Part shown: in pieces, positions 21,756 to 33,100 of the stretch | Layout of the letters: each line of letters begins with the position of its first letter | Position numbering within the stretch: the first letter of the stretch is position 1 | DNA from: Parasponia andersonii | Taxonomy: Eukaryota; Streptophyta; Magnoliopsida; Rosales; Cannabaceae | DNA: 64,000 nt | Direction of reading: 5' to 3' | Assembly: GCA_002914805.1 (NCBI GenBank) | Contig: JXTB01000712.1 | Coordinates: 27,829-91,828, forward strand | The notes under the pieces: generated by a model | Seen by the model: the letters and a program-made list of their open reading frames with translations, nothing else | The model's database searches: none | What the model was told of the DNA's origin: nothing | Translations under genes and position numbers: made by a program

Positions 21756-23690
21756 TACTCTATATACACTTCTTCAAGGACTCTATTTAAAAAAGCAAAC
21801 TTGATATCCATTTGATGAATTTTCCATTTATTTTGAGCAGCCAATGAGATGATCAAGCGTACTATTTTAGACGAGCAACAACAGCAAATACTTCATCATA
21901 GTCGATGTCGGGTCTTTGACTATATCATTTCACGACCAATCTTGCCTTATATCTCTCAATTTCTCCTTTAGCATTCTTCTTAGCCTTGTAGATCTATTTC
22001 ATGCTGATTGCTTTGTACTCTTTTGGAAGTGTAACAAGCTCCCATATATCATTCTTTGTGATTACCTTTATTTCTTCATCCATCATATCTCGCCATTTTT
22101 TTACTTTGAACAGCTTCATCAAAGTTTAGTGGTTCATAATTAACAAGGAGGCAAAAAAGAGTCGTCATTTTGATTCTCAATTCCCTCATATATCTCTTGT
22201 AAGATCCTTAATCTTGGTATCTTTTCACTTGAACTGCTACTTGAAGATGATCTTGATATTGTTTCTTAGTGAGTGCTTACCGTTGGTGAAGTAGGTGGGG
22301 TAACAGGCTTTTGTAATTCTTCTCTTACATGTTCCATTCTTTGTTGCTCACTTTCTTCTTCAATGTATGGTAGGAAGCTATAATTTTCCTCTTGTGTGTG
22401 CCATTCCCTAGTGCTTTCTTCGTCAAACTCCATGTCGCGACTAATAATGGTCTTGCCATTGCTTGGATTGAAGAGCTTGTAGTCTTTTGAGTTAGAGTCA
22501 TAGCCGATAAAGATAAACATCTCGGTTTTATCGTCGAGCTTCATTCTCTTTTCATCGGGCACTTGAGCGTAAGCTATGTTTCCAAACACTCTTAGGTGAG
22601 AGATTCCAGACTTTCTTTTACTCCATGCTTCTTATTGGAGAGCGATTTGATAGGTAAACTGCACAAGCTATAACTTCAGCCCAAAACTCTTTTGGCATTC
22701 CTTTGCTCTTGAGCATGCTTCTGGCAATATCAATGATTGTTCTATTCTTCTTTTCTGCAACACCATTTTGTTGGAGAGATCTTGGTACTATTAAAGGATG
22801 CCGTTATCTTCACAATAATTTTGAAACTCGTGCAATGTAAATTCTCCTCCTCTATCAGATCTCATTGCTTTGATACTTTAACCACTTTCCCTTTTAATAA
22901 GTTCTTTGAACTTTTTGAATTTTTGGATGCTTTTAATTTCTCCTTCAAGAAATATACCCAAGTATTTCTTAAAAAATCATCTATAAAGAGGAGAAATTAA
23001 TTACTCTTATCGAGAGAGCTTGATCTTATTAGACCACACATGTCGGTATGTATAAGCCCAAGCAGTTTATGGGCTCAGAAAATTGATTCTCTTGGAAAAA
23101 TTCTTCTAAATTGCTTTCCCAATAAGCATCATTCACACAATTAGTTTAGTTGACTGATGAAAAGTAGACCTCGTACCATCTCATTGTTTGCTAATAATTC
23201 TAGACCGCCAAAGTTGAGATGTCCAAACCTTAGGTGCCAAAGCCATGATAAATCTTTGTAGCAAGCCTTTAGACACTTTGCTATATCATTTTGAATGTAT
23301 AACAAGAACATTCTGTTTCTTATTATTGGCACTTTAGTGATTAACTTATTTCTATTGTCTATTAAATAAAGATTATTTTCTTTCATGTGTTTATCATAGT
23401 CTTTCTTTAAGAGTTAGCCAAGACTCAAGATATTATTCTTCATGTTAGGCATGTAGTAAACATTTGGAATAAACTGATGTTCTCCATTTCTCAAGCGTAT
23501 GAGAACTTTACCTTTGCCCTTTACTATTGCCTTGGGATCGTCTCCAAATGAAATATTCTCAATCACTGACTCGTCAAGCTCTACAAACATATCTCTTCTT
23601 CCACACATATGATTGCTTGCTCTGCTGTCAAGGTACCATATATTTTCTTGGCACCATTGGTCTCCTTGCATGCTAACAATAATATATTTT
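21756..23690 (-). pseudogene. Copia A protease, integrase and partial RT
   Basis: Minus strand: protease region 23,671-23,414 with YLDSRASNHMCG, where the catalytic DSGA is changed to DSRA; pre-integrase domain 23,386-23,141 (LWHLRFGHLNFGGLELL); broken integrase about 23,130-22,600; post-integrase hinge 22,589-22,266 (FIGYDSNSKDYKLFNPSNGKTI); and RT start about 22,085-21,756 (DEEIK, IHQMD, FAFLN). The integrase part is riddled with stops and indels. RT is cut by Copia-3. Confidence 0.85.
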
Positions 23691-24637
23691 CCTCTTGTCT
23701 TTTATCTTCTACATAATTAGCTCTCTCTTGCACTTTCTTTGGAGCTCTACATTCAGAAGTTTAATGATCATATCTCTAATAGTTGTGACACTTGATTTGA
23801 GACTTGTCATGCCAACGCCATGGGTTACCTCTTCCATGACCTTTTGTCAACTTTTCTCTTTTATTTTCATTTTCATAACTGTTGTTGAAGCATCCTCTTC
23901 CTCCTCTTTCACGTCCACGACCTCTTCTTTGGCCACAAATTCTTCCATGTTCTCTTCTATTGCCGAATTCTTCTTTTTTCTCTTAGAGTTGAGCCTTAAG
24001 GAGCTGTTCATTGAAATTTTGTGTCTTCTTTTTCTTTTCTTCGTGGGCTTGTAAAGAACTCAAGAGTTGTTCTATTGTCATGGCTCCTAAATTTTTGGTT
24101 TCTTCAATGACAATAATAATATTCTCGAATTTTAGATCTAATGATCGAAGAATCTTTTCCATGATCATAACATTTTTTAGTTTCTCACCCTTTCTCTTCA
24201 TTTGATTAGAAATTATTAAAACTCCAGAAAAATAGTCAGAGACTGACTTAGTCTCTATCATGTGTAGCAAATCAAACTCCTCTCTTAGAGTTTGAAGGTG
24301 AACCTTTTTAACTTTTTCTTCTCCCTTATGTGAGATTTGAAGTTTCTCCAATACTTCCTTAGCAGAGGATGTACTTGAGATTTTCTAAAACCCATCGTTG
24401 TCTAAGGCTTGTTAGATAAGGAAGAGAGCCTTTTTGTCTTTTTTTTCTTAAGTCTTTTAAACTATCCCTTTGTATTGCAGATAGTATCATCTCATTTCTT
24501 GGCTTTTCATAGTATTTTTCTACTATATCCTAGATATCATATGCTCCAAGGAAGACCTTCATTTTGATAGTCTAATTATCAAAGTTGTTATCATGTAGTG
24601 GTAGAGCTTGAAGAGATGTTAAACTACCAGTAGCCAT
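23691..24637 (-). pseudogene. Copia A gag
   Basis: Gag starts at ATG 24,637 (MATGSLTSLQ). It contains the UBN2-type gag fold text ([75 protein letters not shown]) open at 24,351-23,983. The zinc knuckle near 23,810-23,765 is broken by stops and one Cys is replaced by Tyr. Stops occur early (near 24,570). Gag would form the particle shell. Confidence 0.85.
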
Positions 24638-25162
24638 AACTCTTAATAGAGTGTGGTTTTAGAAATTTCGACTGCACAGATGGATTTGAATATTGAAAAA
24701 TCTTAAGATTGACTAATATATCGACTGGTTAAAGTCAATGATCAAATTTAACTACTCAATCAACAGTCATCAATAGTCAATATTCTGGTCAATAGCCTGG
24801 TCAACAGCTCCTATAGCTTAGTCAATGGTGCAGTCAGATACTCTAACGGTTCAGTCAATAGCTCTGACGACTCGATCAATGACTCTGACTCAGCTCAACT
24901 CAGTGAGTTGACTCAGTTTGTGGCAACAAATTTCCGATAACTAATTTAGACTCGTTCGGACTCTGATTGTGCTGATTTTTGTGGCAGCGTGTTCGTCTCG
25001 TCGAGCTTTTCGATTTGATATGTAATATTAGTATGTTTGGACAAATGATTAAGACTTTAAATCTCAAGAAATCTTTTCTGATGTGGAAGATCAGTCAAAA
25101 CTGTAATCACAGAGCATACTTCAAATTTCAAGAGAGATCATAATCTCACTTTAATACCATTT
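24638..25162 (-). promoter_or_regulatory. Leader of Copia A with repeated TTGAC motifs and PBS
   Basis: Untranslated leader between gag and the 5' LTR. About 24,725-24,930 is a degenerate repeat rich in GTCAA (TTGAC in element sense); at least six fit the W-box core TTGAC[CT]. A short inverted repeat CAACTCAGTGAGTTG lies near 24,895-24,910. The primer-binding site TGGTATTAAAGT (minus strand) is at 25,159-25,148, right before the LTR at 25,163. The same architecture is present in Copia B. Confidence 0.65.
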
Positions 25163-25515
25163 TGTTGGAAATAGGAGATTTTTAAGGCTAGAAATGCTAG
25201 AAAGGCTAAGGGAAAAGCTAGAGAGAATTTTGGTAGAAGAGAAGAACTTGTATTACTTCTTGAATTATTTCTCTTTGGCTTAATACAAAATGGGGTAAGG
25301 AGCACTCTATTTATACTACTTCAAGGATAATTCTAGATATTGTAAGAATACTTCATCCAACTTCCAATAACTTAATTAATTATACTATCTAGTAAATATA
25401 AAAATACTCTAGAAACTATGATATTAAACTATAGGCTATGAGATACACACACATCAAAATAAGTCCAACTTATAACACAAGTCTAAATAACTAAACTACT
25501 TATCTATGGCCAAAT
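25163..25515 (-). repeat. 5' LTR of Copia A, major part
   Basis: Starts (plus strand) TGTTGGAAATAGG after the primer-binding site. It is interrupted at 25,515 by Copia B. The final CAAAT (25,511-25,515) is one copy of B's target duplication, and the LTR resumes after the second copy at 30,038 and ends TAACA at 30,065. Intact length would be about 381 bp. Confidence 0.9.
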
Positions 25516-25926
25516 TGTTGGAAAGTAAAACAAACTTTATTATTCACTAAAATACTTTTACAAGAGAAAATTCTTAACTTCACTCTCCAAGCTCACTCAC
25601 TCACTCACTAGAAGCTATGCTTCTTTTTCTCTTCTCTTCACTCTTAGAAGCTTTGCTTCTTACTTGATGCTTAGAACTCAAATGGGGAGGGTATTTATAC
25701 TACATGAGAAACAATNTTCTAATAATAATCTAAGTAATCAAATAATTCACATGTAAAAAGCTAATATCTAGCTAATACTAGAAGATTCTAGGTAGAAGGC
25801 TTCTTTAATTTGGACTTGGGCTTTTTTCTTTTATGAGTTTTGCACTTGGGCTAACTCCAACTTATTGGGTCTCATGTTGATGGGCTTAAATACTTCTTAT
25901 GGGCTTAAAAAAGTTTATTTTCAACA
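25516..25926 (-). repeat. 3' LTR of Copia B
   Basis: 411 bp including a single N at 25,716. Starts TGTTGGAAAG and ends TTCAACA directly before the polypurine tract. Compared with the other LTR (29,561-30,032) about 60-70 bases are missing exactly at the N, so the N probably marks an assembly join. Confidence 0.92.
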
Positions 25927-27407
25927 CCCCCTTTAAACTTGTTTTATAATACCAAGTAAATTTTTTAATCTTGTAAAGTCTTCAAACTTGAGTAGCTTGG
26001 TCAAAATATTAGCAATCTGATCATATGATCTCACATACTCCAATTGTACTTCTTTGTTTGCAACACATTCTCTTATGTAATGATAGTGAGTGTCGATATG
26101 CTTACTTTGGTCATGAAAGACTAGATTTTTAGCCAAAGCTATTGCTGACTTATTGTCAATACAAATCTCTGTTGGCTCCTTTTGAGGCATATTTAACTCT
26201 TTCAACAACCTTCTTAACCAGATTGCATGACTAATACATGACGTAGCAGCTACATACTCAGCTTCGCATGTTAAAAGTGTGACTATCGGTTGTTTCTTAG
26301 ATAGCCAGGTAAAGGCAGTTTCTCCCATGAAAAACATAAAACCAGTTGTACTTTTTCGATCATCAGTATCTTCAGCCCAATCACTATCACTATAACTAAC
26401 GAGTTTGTAATCATTAGAAACAGAATAGAACAAGCTAAGATTGAACGTACCTTTTAGGTAACGGAGAATTCTCTTTGCAACTTTGAAGTGAGTAGTTGTT
26501 GGAGTTTCTATGTAACGACTCACTAGTCCAGTTACATAGAGAATATCGGGCCTTGTACATGTCAAGCACCTAAGGCATCCAACAAGCTCTTAAAGAGTGT
26601 TGGATCCACCTTTTCTGCTTCATTATCATTGAATAATTTTATTCCGCACTCCACTGGTGTACTTATTGGCTTGCAATCATCGATATTGAACTTCTTCAGG
26701 ATCTCCTTTGTATAGCTTTCTTAGGAGATAAAGATGCCTTCTTCCTTTTGCTTGACCTCTATGCCGAGGTAGTATGCTGTAAGTCTAATGTCTGTCATTT
26801 CAAACTCATATGTCATTACTCTTTTGAATTCGTCAAACATCCTTAGATTACTTCCAATGAATATGAGATCATCCACGTACAAGCATACGACCAAAATATC
26901 TCCATCTTTAGTCTTAACACAGAGAGCATGTTCATAAGGGCACTTAATGAATCCATTCTCTTGGAAATATTTGTCAATTCGGCTGTTCCATGCTCTTGGT
27001 GCTTACTTTAGACCGTAAAGAGCCTTCTTCAGCTTCAAAACCTTATCTTTATATCTTTTCATTTGATAACCCAATGGTTGTTGGATATAGACCTCTTCTT
27101 CAAGAACTCCATTCAGAAATGCGAACTTTACATCCATCTGATGAATCTTCCATTTGTTTTGAGTAGCAAGAGAAATAATTAGTCTTATAGTTTCCAATCG
27201 TGCAACAGGAGCGAATACCTCATCGTAGTTAATGCCGGCTCTTTGACTATAGCTTTTTATGACTAGCCTTGCTTTGTATCTTTCTACCTCTCCATTGGCA
27301 TTCTTCTTCACCTTATACACCCATTTTACACCGATAGCTTTATGACCTTTAGGAAGAGTGGATAGTTCCCAAGTGTCATTCTTCTCTATGGCTTTGACTT
27401 CTTCATC
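25927..27407 (-). pseudogene. Copia B reverse transcriptase and RNase H
   Basis: Minus strand from the gap edge: RT 27,405-27,003 (DEEVKAIEKNDTWEL, QRAGINYDEVFAPVARLE, IHQMDVKFAFLNG, LKKALYGLK, then a stop), YVDD at 26,879-26,868, and RNase H open at 26,565-25,933 (YSDSDWAEDTDDRKSTTG, TCEAEYVAATSC, CIDNKSAIALAKN, HIDTHYHYIRE). A few stops and one frame change (near 26,570) break the protein. It ends just before the polypurine tract. Confidence 0.9.
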
Positions 27408-27505
27408 NNNNNNNNNNNNNNNNNNNNNNNNNNNNNNNNNNNNNNNNNNNNNNNNNNNNNNNNNNNNNNNNNNNNNNNNNNNNNNNNNNNNNNNNNNNNN
27501 NNNNN
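27408..27505. other. Assembly gap (98 N) inside Copia B
   Basis: A run of 98 N. On the left the minus-strand reading is the start of RT; on the right it is the pre-integrase domain (GLPCINHPD). The whole integrase core and hinge, more than 1 kb in related Copia A, are missing, so the gap length is a placeholder. Confidence 0.98.
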
Positions 27506-28994
27506 GATCAGGATGATTGATGCATGGCAAACCTCTCACCATTTCTTTCTTGGACAGTAGCTCTAGTCCTCCAAAGTTGAGATGTCCGAATCTCAAATGC
27601 TATAGCCATGATGAATCCTTGTAAATGCTTTCAGATTTGAATGTTCAATGAGAACATCCTATTTCTTGACATAGACACCTTGGCAATCAAGTTCAATTTC
27701 TTATAGAAAGACTATAATCTTTCAAGTGAATATCATAGCCTTTCTTTAAGAGTTGTCCCGAATTCAAGATGCTTGTTTTCATTGTGGGTACAAAATAAAC
27801 ATTTGAAATAAATTGATGCCCTCCATTTTTTAAGCGGATAAGAATTTTATCTTTTCCTTTTACCGCTACTTTTGAATTATCAACGAAAGAAACACTCCCA
27901 CTGATTGATTCATCAAGCTCTATAAACATTGATCAATGCCCACATATATGATTGCTAGCACCAGTGTCAAGATACCATGTGTTGTCTTATCCTCCATTGT
28001 TTTCTTTATATGCTAGTAGCACGGTGACATTTTCTTCCCTTTTTTTTTCAACGTAATTGACTTTCTTTTTAATTCTGCTATTAGGTGCTCTACACTCTCT
28101 AGTATCATGCCCAAACTTGTGACAATTGAAACATTTAACTTGAGACTTCTCAGGCCTTGAGTTCATTCGACCTCTACCACGACCTCTTATAGAGCTTTTT
28201 CCTCTTTCGAAATTGTTGATATGATAATTGTGGTTGTTGGAATTCCAACCTCGTCCACGACCTCGACTTGTACCACGTCCTTGTCCTCGGACTTGTCCTT
28301 TACCATGACCACGTTGACTTCTTTCGCTACATTGACTATCTTCTTTCTCTGTAAGTTGTGTCTTGAGAAGTTGCTCTTTCAAATTTGGCTTCTTCTCTTT
28401 CTTTTCCTCATGAGCTTGTAAAGAACCCAAGAGTTGTTCTATTGTCATAACTCCCAAATCTTTAGTTTCTTCGATGACAGTAACAATATTCTCGAACTTT
28501 GGGTCTAACGACCGAAGATTCTTTTCCATAATCGTAACATTTTCAAGTTTCTCACCATTTTGTTTCATTTGATTGGAAATGGTTAAGACTCTAGAAAAAT
28601 AGTCAGAAACTGACTCAGTCTCTATTATGTGTAATAAATCAAACTCTCCTCTTAGAGTTTGAAGGCGGATCTTTTTGACCTTTTCTTCTCCTTTGTATAA
28701 AATTTGAAGTTTCTCTTATGCTTCCTTAGCAGAAGTTGCACTTGAGATTTTCTTAAACCCGTCGTCATCTAAGGCCTGGTAGATGAGGAAAAGAGCTTTT
28801 TTATCTCTCTTTCTTGAATATTTTAAACTATTATTTTGTGTTGAAGATAGTGTTCTTAGTTCTTCGTAGCCTTTCTCTAATAATTCCCAAACATCGTGTG
28901 CTCCAAGGAGGACTTTCATTTTGATAGTTCAATTATCAAAGTTATTACCATGAGGTGGTGGAACTTGAAGAGATGCTAAACCGTCGGTAGCCAT
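27506..28994 (-). pseudogene. Copia B gag, protease and pre-integrase domain
   Basis: Gag starts at ATG 28,994 (MATDGLASLQ); the open parts are 28,919-28,716 (GAHDVWELLEKGYEELR) and 28,568-27,987. The zinc knuckle CFNCHKFGHDTREC is intact near 28,140-28,098, preceded by an Arg/Gly-rich stretch (RGRGRGWNSN). The protease shows YLDTGASNHICG near 27,975-27,940. The pre-integrase domain (RFGHLNFGGLELL) is at about 27,596-27,510. It carries fewer lesions than Copia A but has stops near 28,730, 27,990 and 27,930. Confidence 0.9.
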
Positions 28995-29560
28995 AACTCT
29001 TAACAGAGTGAGTTTTTTGAAATTTTGACCATACATATAGATCTAGAACGTCAAAAAACCTTAAGATTGACTAGTATATCGACTGGTTTAAAGTCAACAG
29101 TCAAAATTAATACTCGGTCAACAGTCAATGCTCGGTCAACGGTCAACAGTTTGTCAATGGCTCTGAAAGCTTAGTCAACGGCGCTGTCAAACGGCTCTAA
29201 TGGCTTGGTCAATGGCTATGACGGCTCGGTCAAACGGCTCTGATAGCTTGGTCAACCGCTCTGACGGCTCAGTCAAATGACTCTGACTCGGCTCAACTCA
29301 GTGAGTTGACTCAGTTTGTGGCAGCAAACTTCCGACGACTCGTTCTGACTCGTTCGGACTCCGATTGGGCTGATTCTTGTAGCAAGTATTCATCTCGTTG
29401 AGCTCTTCGATTTGATATGTAATAGTAGTATGTTTGGAATAAATAACTAATACTCTCAATCTCAAGAATTCTTTTCTGAAATTGAAGATCAGTCAAAGCT
29501 GTAACCACAGAGCATACTTAGAATTTCAAGAGAACTCACAATCTTGTTCTAATACCACTT
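28995..29560 (-). promoter_or_regulatory. Leader of Copia B with W-box-like array and PBS
   Basis: Between 29,093 and 29,278 eleven copies of TTGAC[CT] (minus strand) lie in about 190 bases, many within a repeated word CGGTCAAACGGCTC. TTGAC[CT] is the W-box core bound by WRKY factors. A short inverted repeat CAACTCAGTGAGTTG follows at about 29,296-29,310. The primer-binding site TGGTATTAGAAC is at 29,557-29,546. Whether the array acts as an enhancer is inference. Confidence 0.65.
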
Positions 29561-30032
29561 TGTTGGAAAGTAAAACAAACTTCATTATTCACTCAAATAC
29601 TTTTACAAGAGAAAATTCTTAACTTCACTCTTCAAGCTCACTCACTCACTCATTAGAAACTATGCTTCTTTCTCTCTTCTCTTCACTCTTAGAAGTTTTG
29701 CTTCTTACTTGATATTTAGAACTCAAATGGGGAGGGGTATTTATACTATATGAGAAACAATTAGAACCACACAAATAAATAATTACAAAAATCCTTAAGC
29801 CACACATATTTTCTTCTATACACTTTTAATAATAATCTAAGTAATTAAATAATTCACGTGTAAAAAGCTAATATCTAGCTAATACTAAAAGATTCTAGGT
29901 GGAAGGCTTCTTTAATTTATACTTGAGCTTTTTTGTTTATGAGTTTTGCACTTAGGCTAACTCCAACTTATTGGGCCTCATGTTGATGGGTTTAAATACT
30001 TCTTATGGGCTTAAATAAGTTTATTTTTAACA
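29561..30032 (-). repeat. 5' LTR of Copia B (472 bp)
   Basis: Starts TGTTGGAAAG at 29,561 and ends TTTTAACA at 30,032, followed by the target duplication CAAAT. It shows the full sequence across the position of the N in the other LTR. Confidence 0.95.
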
Positions 30033-30065
30033 CAAATTGGTCACAAATAAATTTATTTTCTAACA
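30033..30065 (-). repeat. Outer end of Copia A LTR after nested insertion
   Basis: The second CAAAT copy (30,033-30,037) is followed by 28 bases that complete the Copia A LTR, ending TTCTAACA, the expected start of an LTR on the minus strand (TGTTAGAAAATAAA). Confidence 0.85.
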
Positions 30066-30760
30066 CGCTGGAGCTACTTTTTCAACTCCTCCATATTTCT
30101 CGAAAGACTTAGAACTTCATTAAAATCGCCACCACATTGCCATGGTAACGAGTTCATCATCTTAAGACACCTAAGAAGATCCCAAGATAAATGACGAAGA
30201 TGAGGTTTCGGATCACCATAAAATTTGGTAAATCGCTACAACTTCCCGTCTGCGGACTGAACAGAAGCATCGATGTGACCTTTGGAGTAGGAAGTAACTG
30301 TAACATTCCAATCATTGCTCCAGCAAAGAATCAATCCACCATTGCGACCTTCACTATTAACAACAAATGCATTATCAAAGCCCACCAAAAACTTCACCTT
30401 CTCCGCTGAACCATCGGCTAACCTTGTTTCTGATAAGAAACAATGCTCATTATAATCGGCGGTCCTGTAGACCAGGACTCGCCGATACCGTCAAATTATT
30501 TTCCGAAATCAAACCACCATTAATCTTTGCAGCCTTTCTTTTTCCCCTCACGAATGCTGAGAGGGGGTTCCTCGCTCAAAATCTTCCTCTTCGTCGAATG
30601 TAGTTCGGTGTTGTATTGGTTCTTTGGAGATTTAATTATACGTTTGCATGGAGATTTAAGTCGGTATTTGCATGGAGACAACGTCGAACCAATCATTCTT
30701 CCAAATGGGCTTGTAGAAGCAGTAACCTGACTAGTGGTCGAAGACACTAACGTATTATGA
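30066..30760 (-). pseudogene. LINE ORF2 endonuclease fragment
   Basis: Minus-strand reading shows an APE-type endonuclease domain of a plant non-LTR retrotransposon: ETRL near 30,430, GGLILCWSNDW near 30,325, HIDASVQS near 30,275, FYGDPK near 30,215 and PWQCGGDFNEVL near 30,145-30,110. A TAG replaces Trp near 30,237. Upstream (30,730-30,520) a linker with FGRMI fits the region before the endonuclease. Copia A cuts it at 30,066; the RT part of the LINE is not in the window. Confidence 0.75.
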
Positions 30761-33100
30761 TCGTAATCATACTTTCTGTGGACGATAAGACAAATTACAA
30801 TTTTATAACCAATGATGTTTTTTGAACACAATTTTAGTAAATATCATTGTTTTTCAAACGAAATAACAAAATTTATCAATTTTTATACCAAGTATTGAAG
30901 GCGTTCGCTGATAGCTAACTACTTACCCAAAAAAAATTTAAAATCACGAGTCTTTAAATAAAAATAAAAAATCAATTGCTACCATAATTGAGTTTAGACC
31001 ATTATCTGTAACTTCTCCGAACCTCCCTTTTCTATCTCGAAATCCACACAAAAGTACGATGCTAGGAGTATTAATTATTGTATGAAATTTTTTATTTTAA
31101 GACATGTAATACGTGAGTTATTACTATTTATATTAAAATTTATCACAAATAGATTAAATATTATTACAATAGTGACAAATTATTTATCATATATTTTTGT
31201 ATAAAAGTTTTGGTACAATATTTGGGATCTCAAGTATTATCCCACATAAAAATTATTACTAAAGAAGCTATCACTAAAGTATCCAATCTATCTTATAGAA
31301 TTCAAGTATTTTTCTCATTACCCCACTCTCCCGTGCTGTATTATTTGATTATAAGAAATTCATGGAAATCATATTTAATTTCTTAGATCTATTTGAGCAT
31401 TACGTAAGTTTTAGACTATTATAAGTAATTACATTATAAGTTCTTTGAATTTCTCATGTATGTTGATTAAATTGTTATTGAACGTTAAATTCGTATCAAT
31501 AAAATTACTCTTAAATTCGAAATTGAAGATGATGACTCAACTCGCTTGAACTTATTCGAGGAATTGAATTCTTTTATGGTTTTGAATCCGATCGAGTCAA
31601 ATGTGTTCGAATGTGATTGAACAGAGAATTGAGAAATTTCTTCTAGTTTTGTATTAGTAGTCAAATTCATTTTACCACGATCAAAGATTAATTTGGACTA
31701 GAGTTGAAAGTATAAGGATTTATAAGTAATTTCAATAGCAAATAATGTTTTTTTTTAGTAGGGCTATATTTTATTAATGCACTCTTAAAATAAATAAAAA
31801 AGGCAAGTCAGCACAAAAAATCAAAAATTATGTTAAAAACACCTCAAGCACTCTCTAAAGTCAAATTTTTTCCGTACAATCCATAAACTAAAACAAATCA
31901 GCAGTTTTACTTTTAAGATGAAAATGTCAAATTATTGAACAAAAAACTATGAAAGACAAATAACTAACACAATATATTAGGAAAAAAAAACTTTAAAATT
32001 AAAACAAAACAAAGTAGGTATAAAGCAAAGAAATTTCATTTCTTCTATTTTAATATAAGATTAAAGAGATCATCAAAAAAATTAATACCGGAGGAAATAA
32101 ATTATAACATAAAACGAAATTTCATAAAAAATAATAAGGCAAGAGATGGAAAAGAATTTTGAATTAGAATGTTCATAAAAAATTGAAAATAGATGTGATG
32201 TTTTTTTTTTCCCCTTTAAATTGTTTTTTTTCAATTATTTTGTGCTTTTATGCGAAATTTGAGTGCGTGTATATAATTTTTTTTATGGCATTATTGAAAA
32301 ACCACTTTTGTCGTATAAAAAAAAAACCATGTTTTTTCACCAGAGGCATTAATTCTCCTATTTGGTGTAAAATTCTCAAATTGGATCATCTCTTACCCTA
32401 ATTCGAAAAAAAGGAAAAAAAAAAAAAAAAACTCTTGGGGCAGAGACGTTCAAGAGAAAGGAAAATTTTTCAAAAAAAAGTTAAAGGAAGGAAAATTTTC
32501 AAATTAAAAAAAAAAAAAAAAAAAAAGAGAGAAGTTAATGAAAGGAATTTTGTTTGGAAACATGATTAATTACCAAATAAGACAAAAGGAAAGGAAAACG
32601 AAAACGGTAGCACAGAGTACAATAACGTTATGAAGAGAGTGACCGCACAGGATTCCTACGTTCAAAAAGGGTAAACTACCACTTCGTTTGACTTTTTGGG
32701 GCGTCCGAATACATATCGCAACTAAGAATAGACTTTCATCGAAATATATATAAAACAAATATTGGAAAAATAAAATAAGGGAAGAGAGGGGAATGAATGT
32801 AGGAAGAAAGTCAACAAAAAGAGGGAGAGAAAAGGACAAATTTGTCATTATAAGGAAGTCACCGGGAAATGACGTAAGCAAAGCGGTTCCCGGCGAGATC
32901 TGCGTAACGTGTAAATGGTCATAAAAGCAAAATTGGTGGTTGCACAACTGGCCATGACTGTACCATTCCCATTCTAACAATTTCTTCTAATAGATCAAAT
33001 CAATAGAGATAATCACAGCTAAACATATAACAACAACACTGATAAAAGAGAGTCCTCCCTCGTATTGGGTGAATCCCAATTTAATTCTTAACTTCACTCT
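30761..33100. other. AT-rich intergenic region
   Basis: Very AT-rich sequence with A-runs (32,415-32,432; 32,505-32,526) and T-runs. Open frames here are short and low in complexity. No gene, RNA or element end was recognised. It is the distal upstream region of the HD-ZIP IV gene. Confidence 0.5.

Larger units (their letters stand above)
21756..25515 (-). mobile_element. Copia element A (minus strand), left half lost
   Basis: On the minus strand it has an LTR at its right end (25,163-25,515 continuing at 30,033-30,065), primer-binding site, leader, gag, protease, integrase remnants and the first part of RT. It stops inside RT at 21,756 (after the reading EVYIE), where Copia-3 begins. The rest of RT, RNase H and the 3' LTR are not in the window. 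Copia element B is inserted in its LTR. Confidence 0.9.
25516..30032 (-). mobile_element. Copia element B, nested in the LTR of Copia A
   Basis: Flanked by a perfect 5-bp target duplication CAAAT (25,511-25,515 and 30,033-30,037). It has LTRs at 25,516-25,926 and 29,561-30,032 with TGTTG...AACA ends, a polypurine tract (25,927-25,936), a primer-binding site (29,557-29,546), a gag-pol region and a leader. It is a close relative of Copia A. The 98-N gap hides its integrase. Confidence 0.95.
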
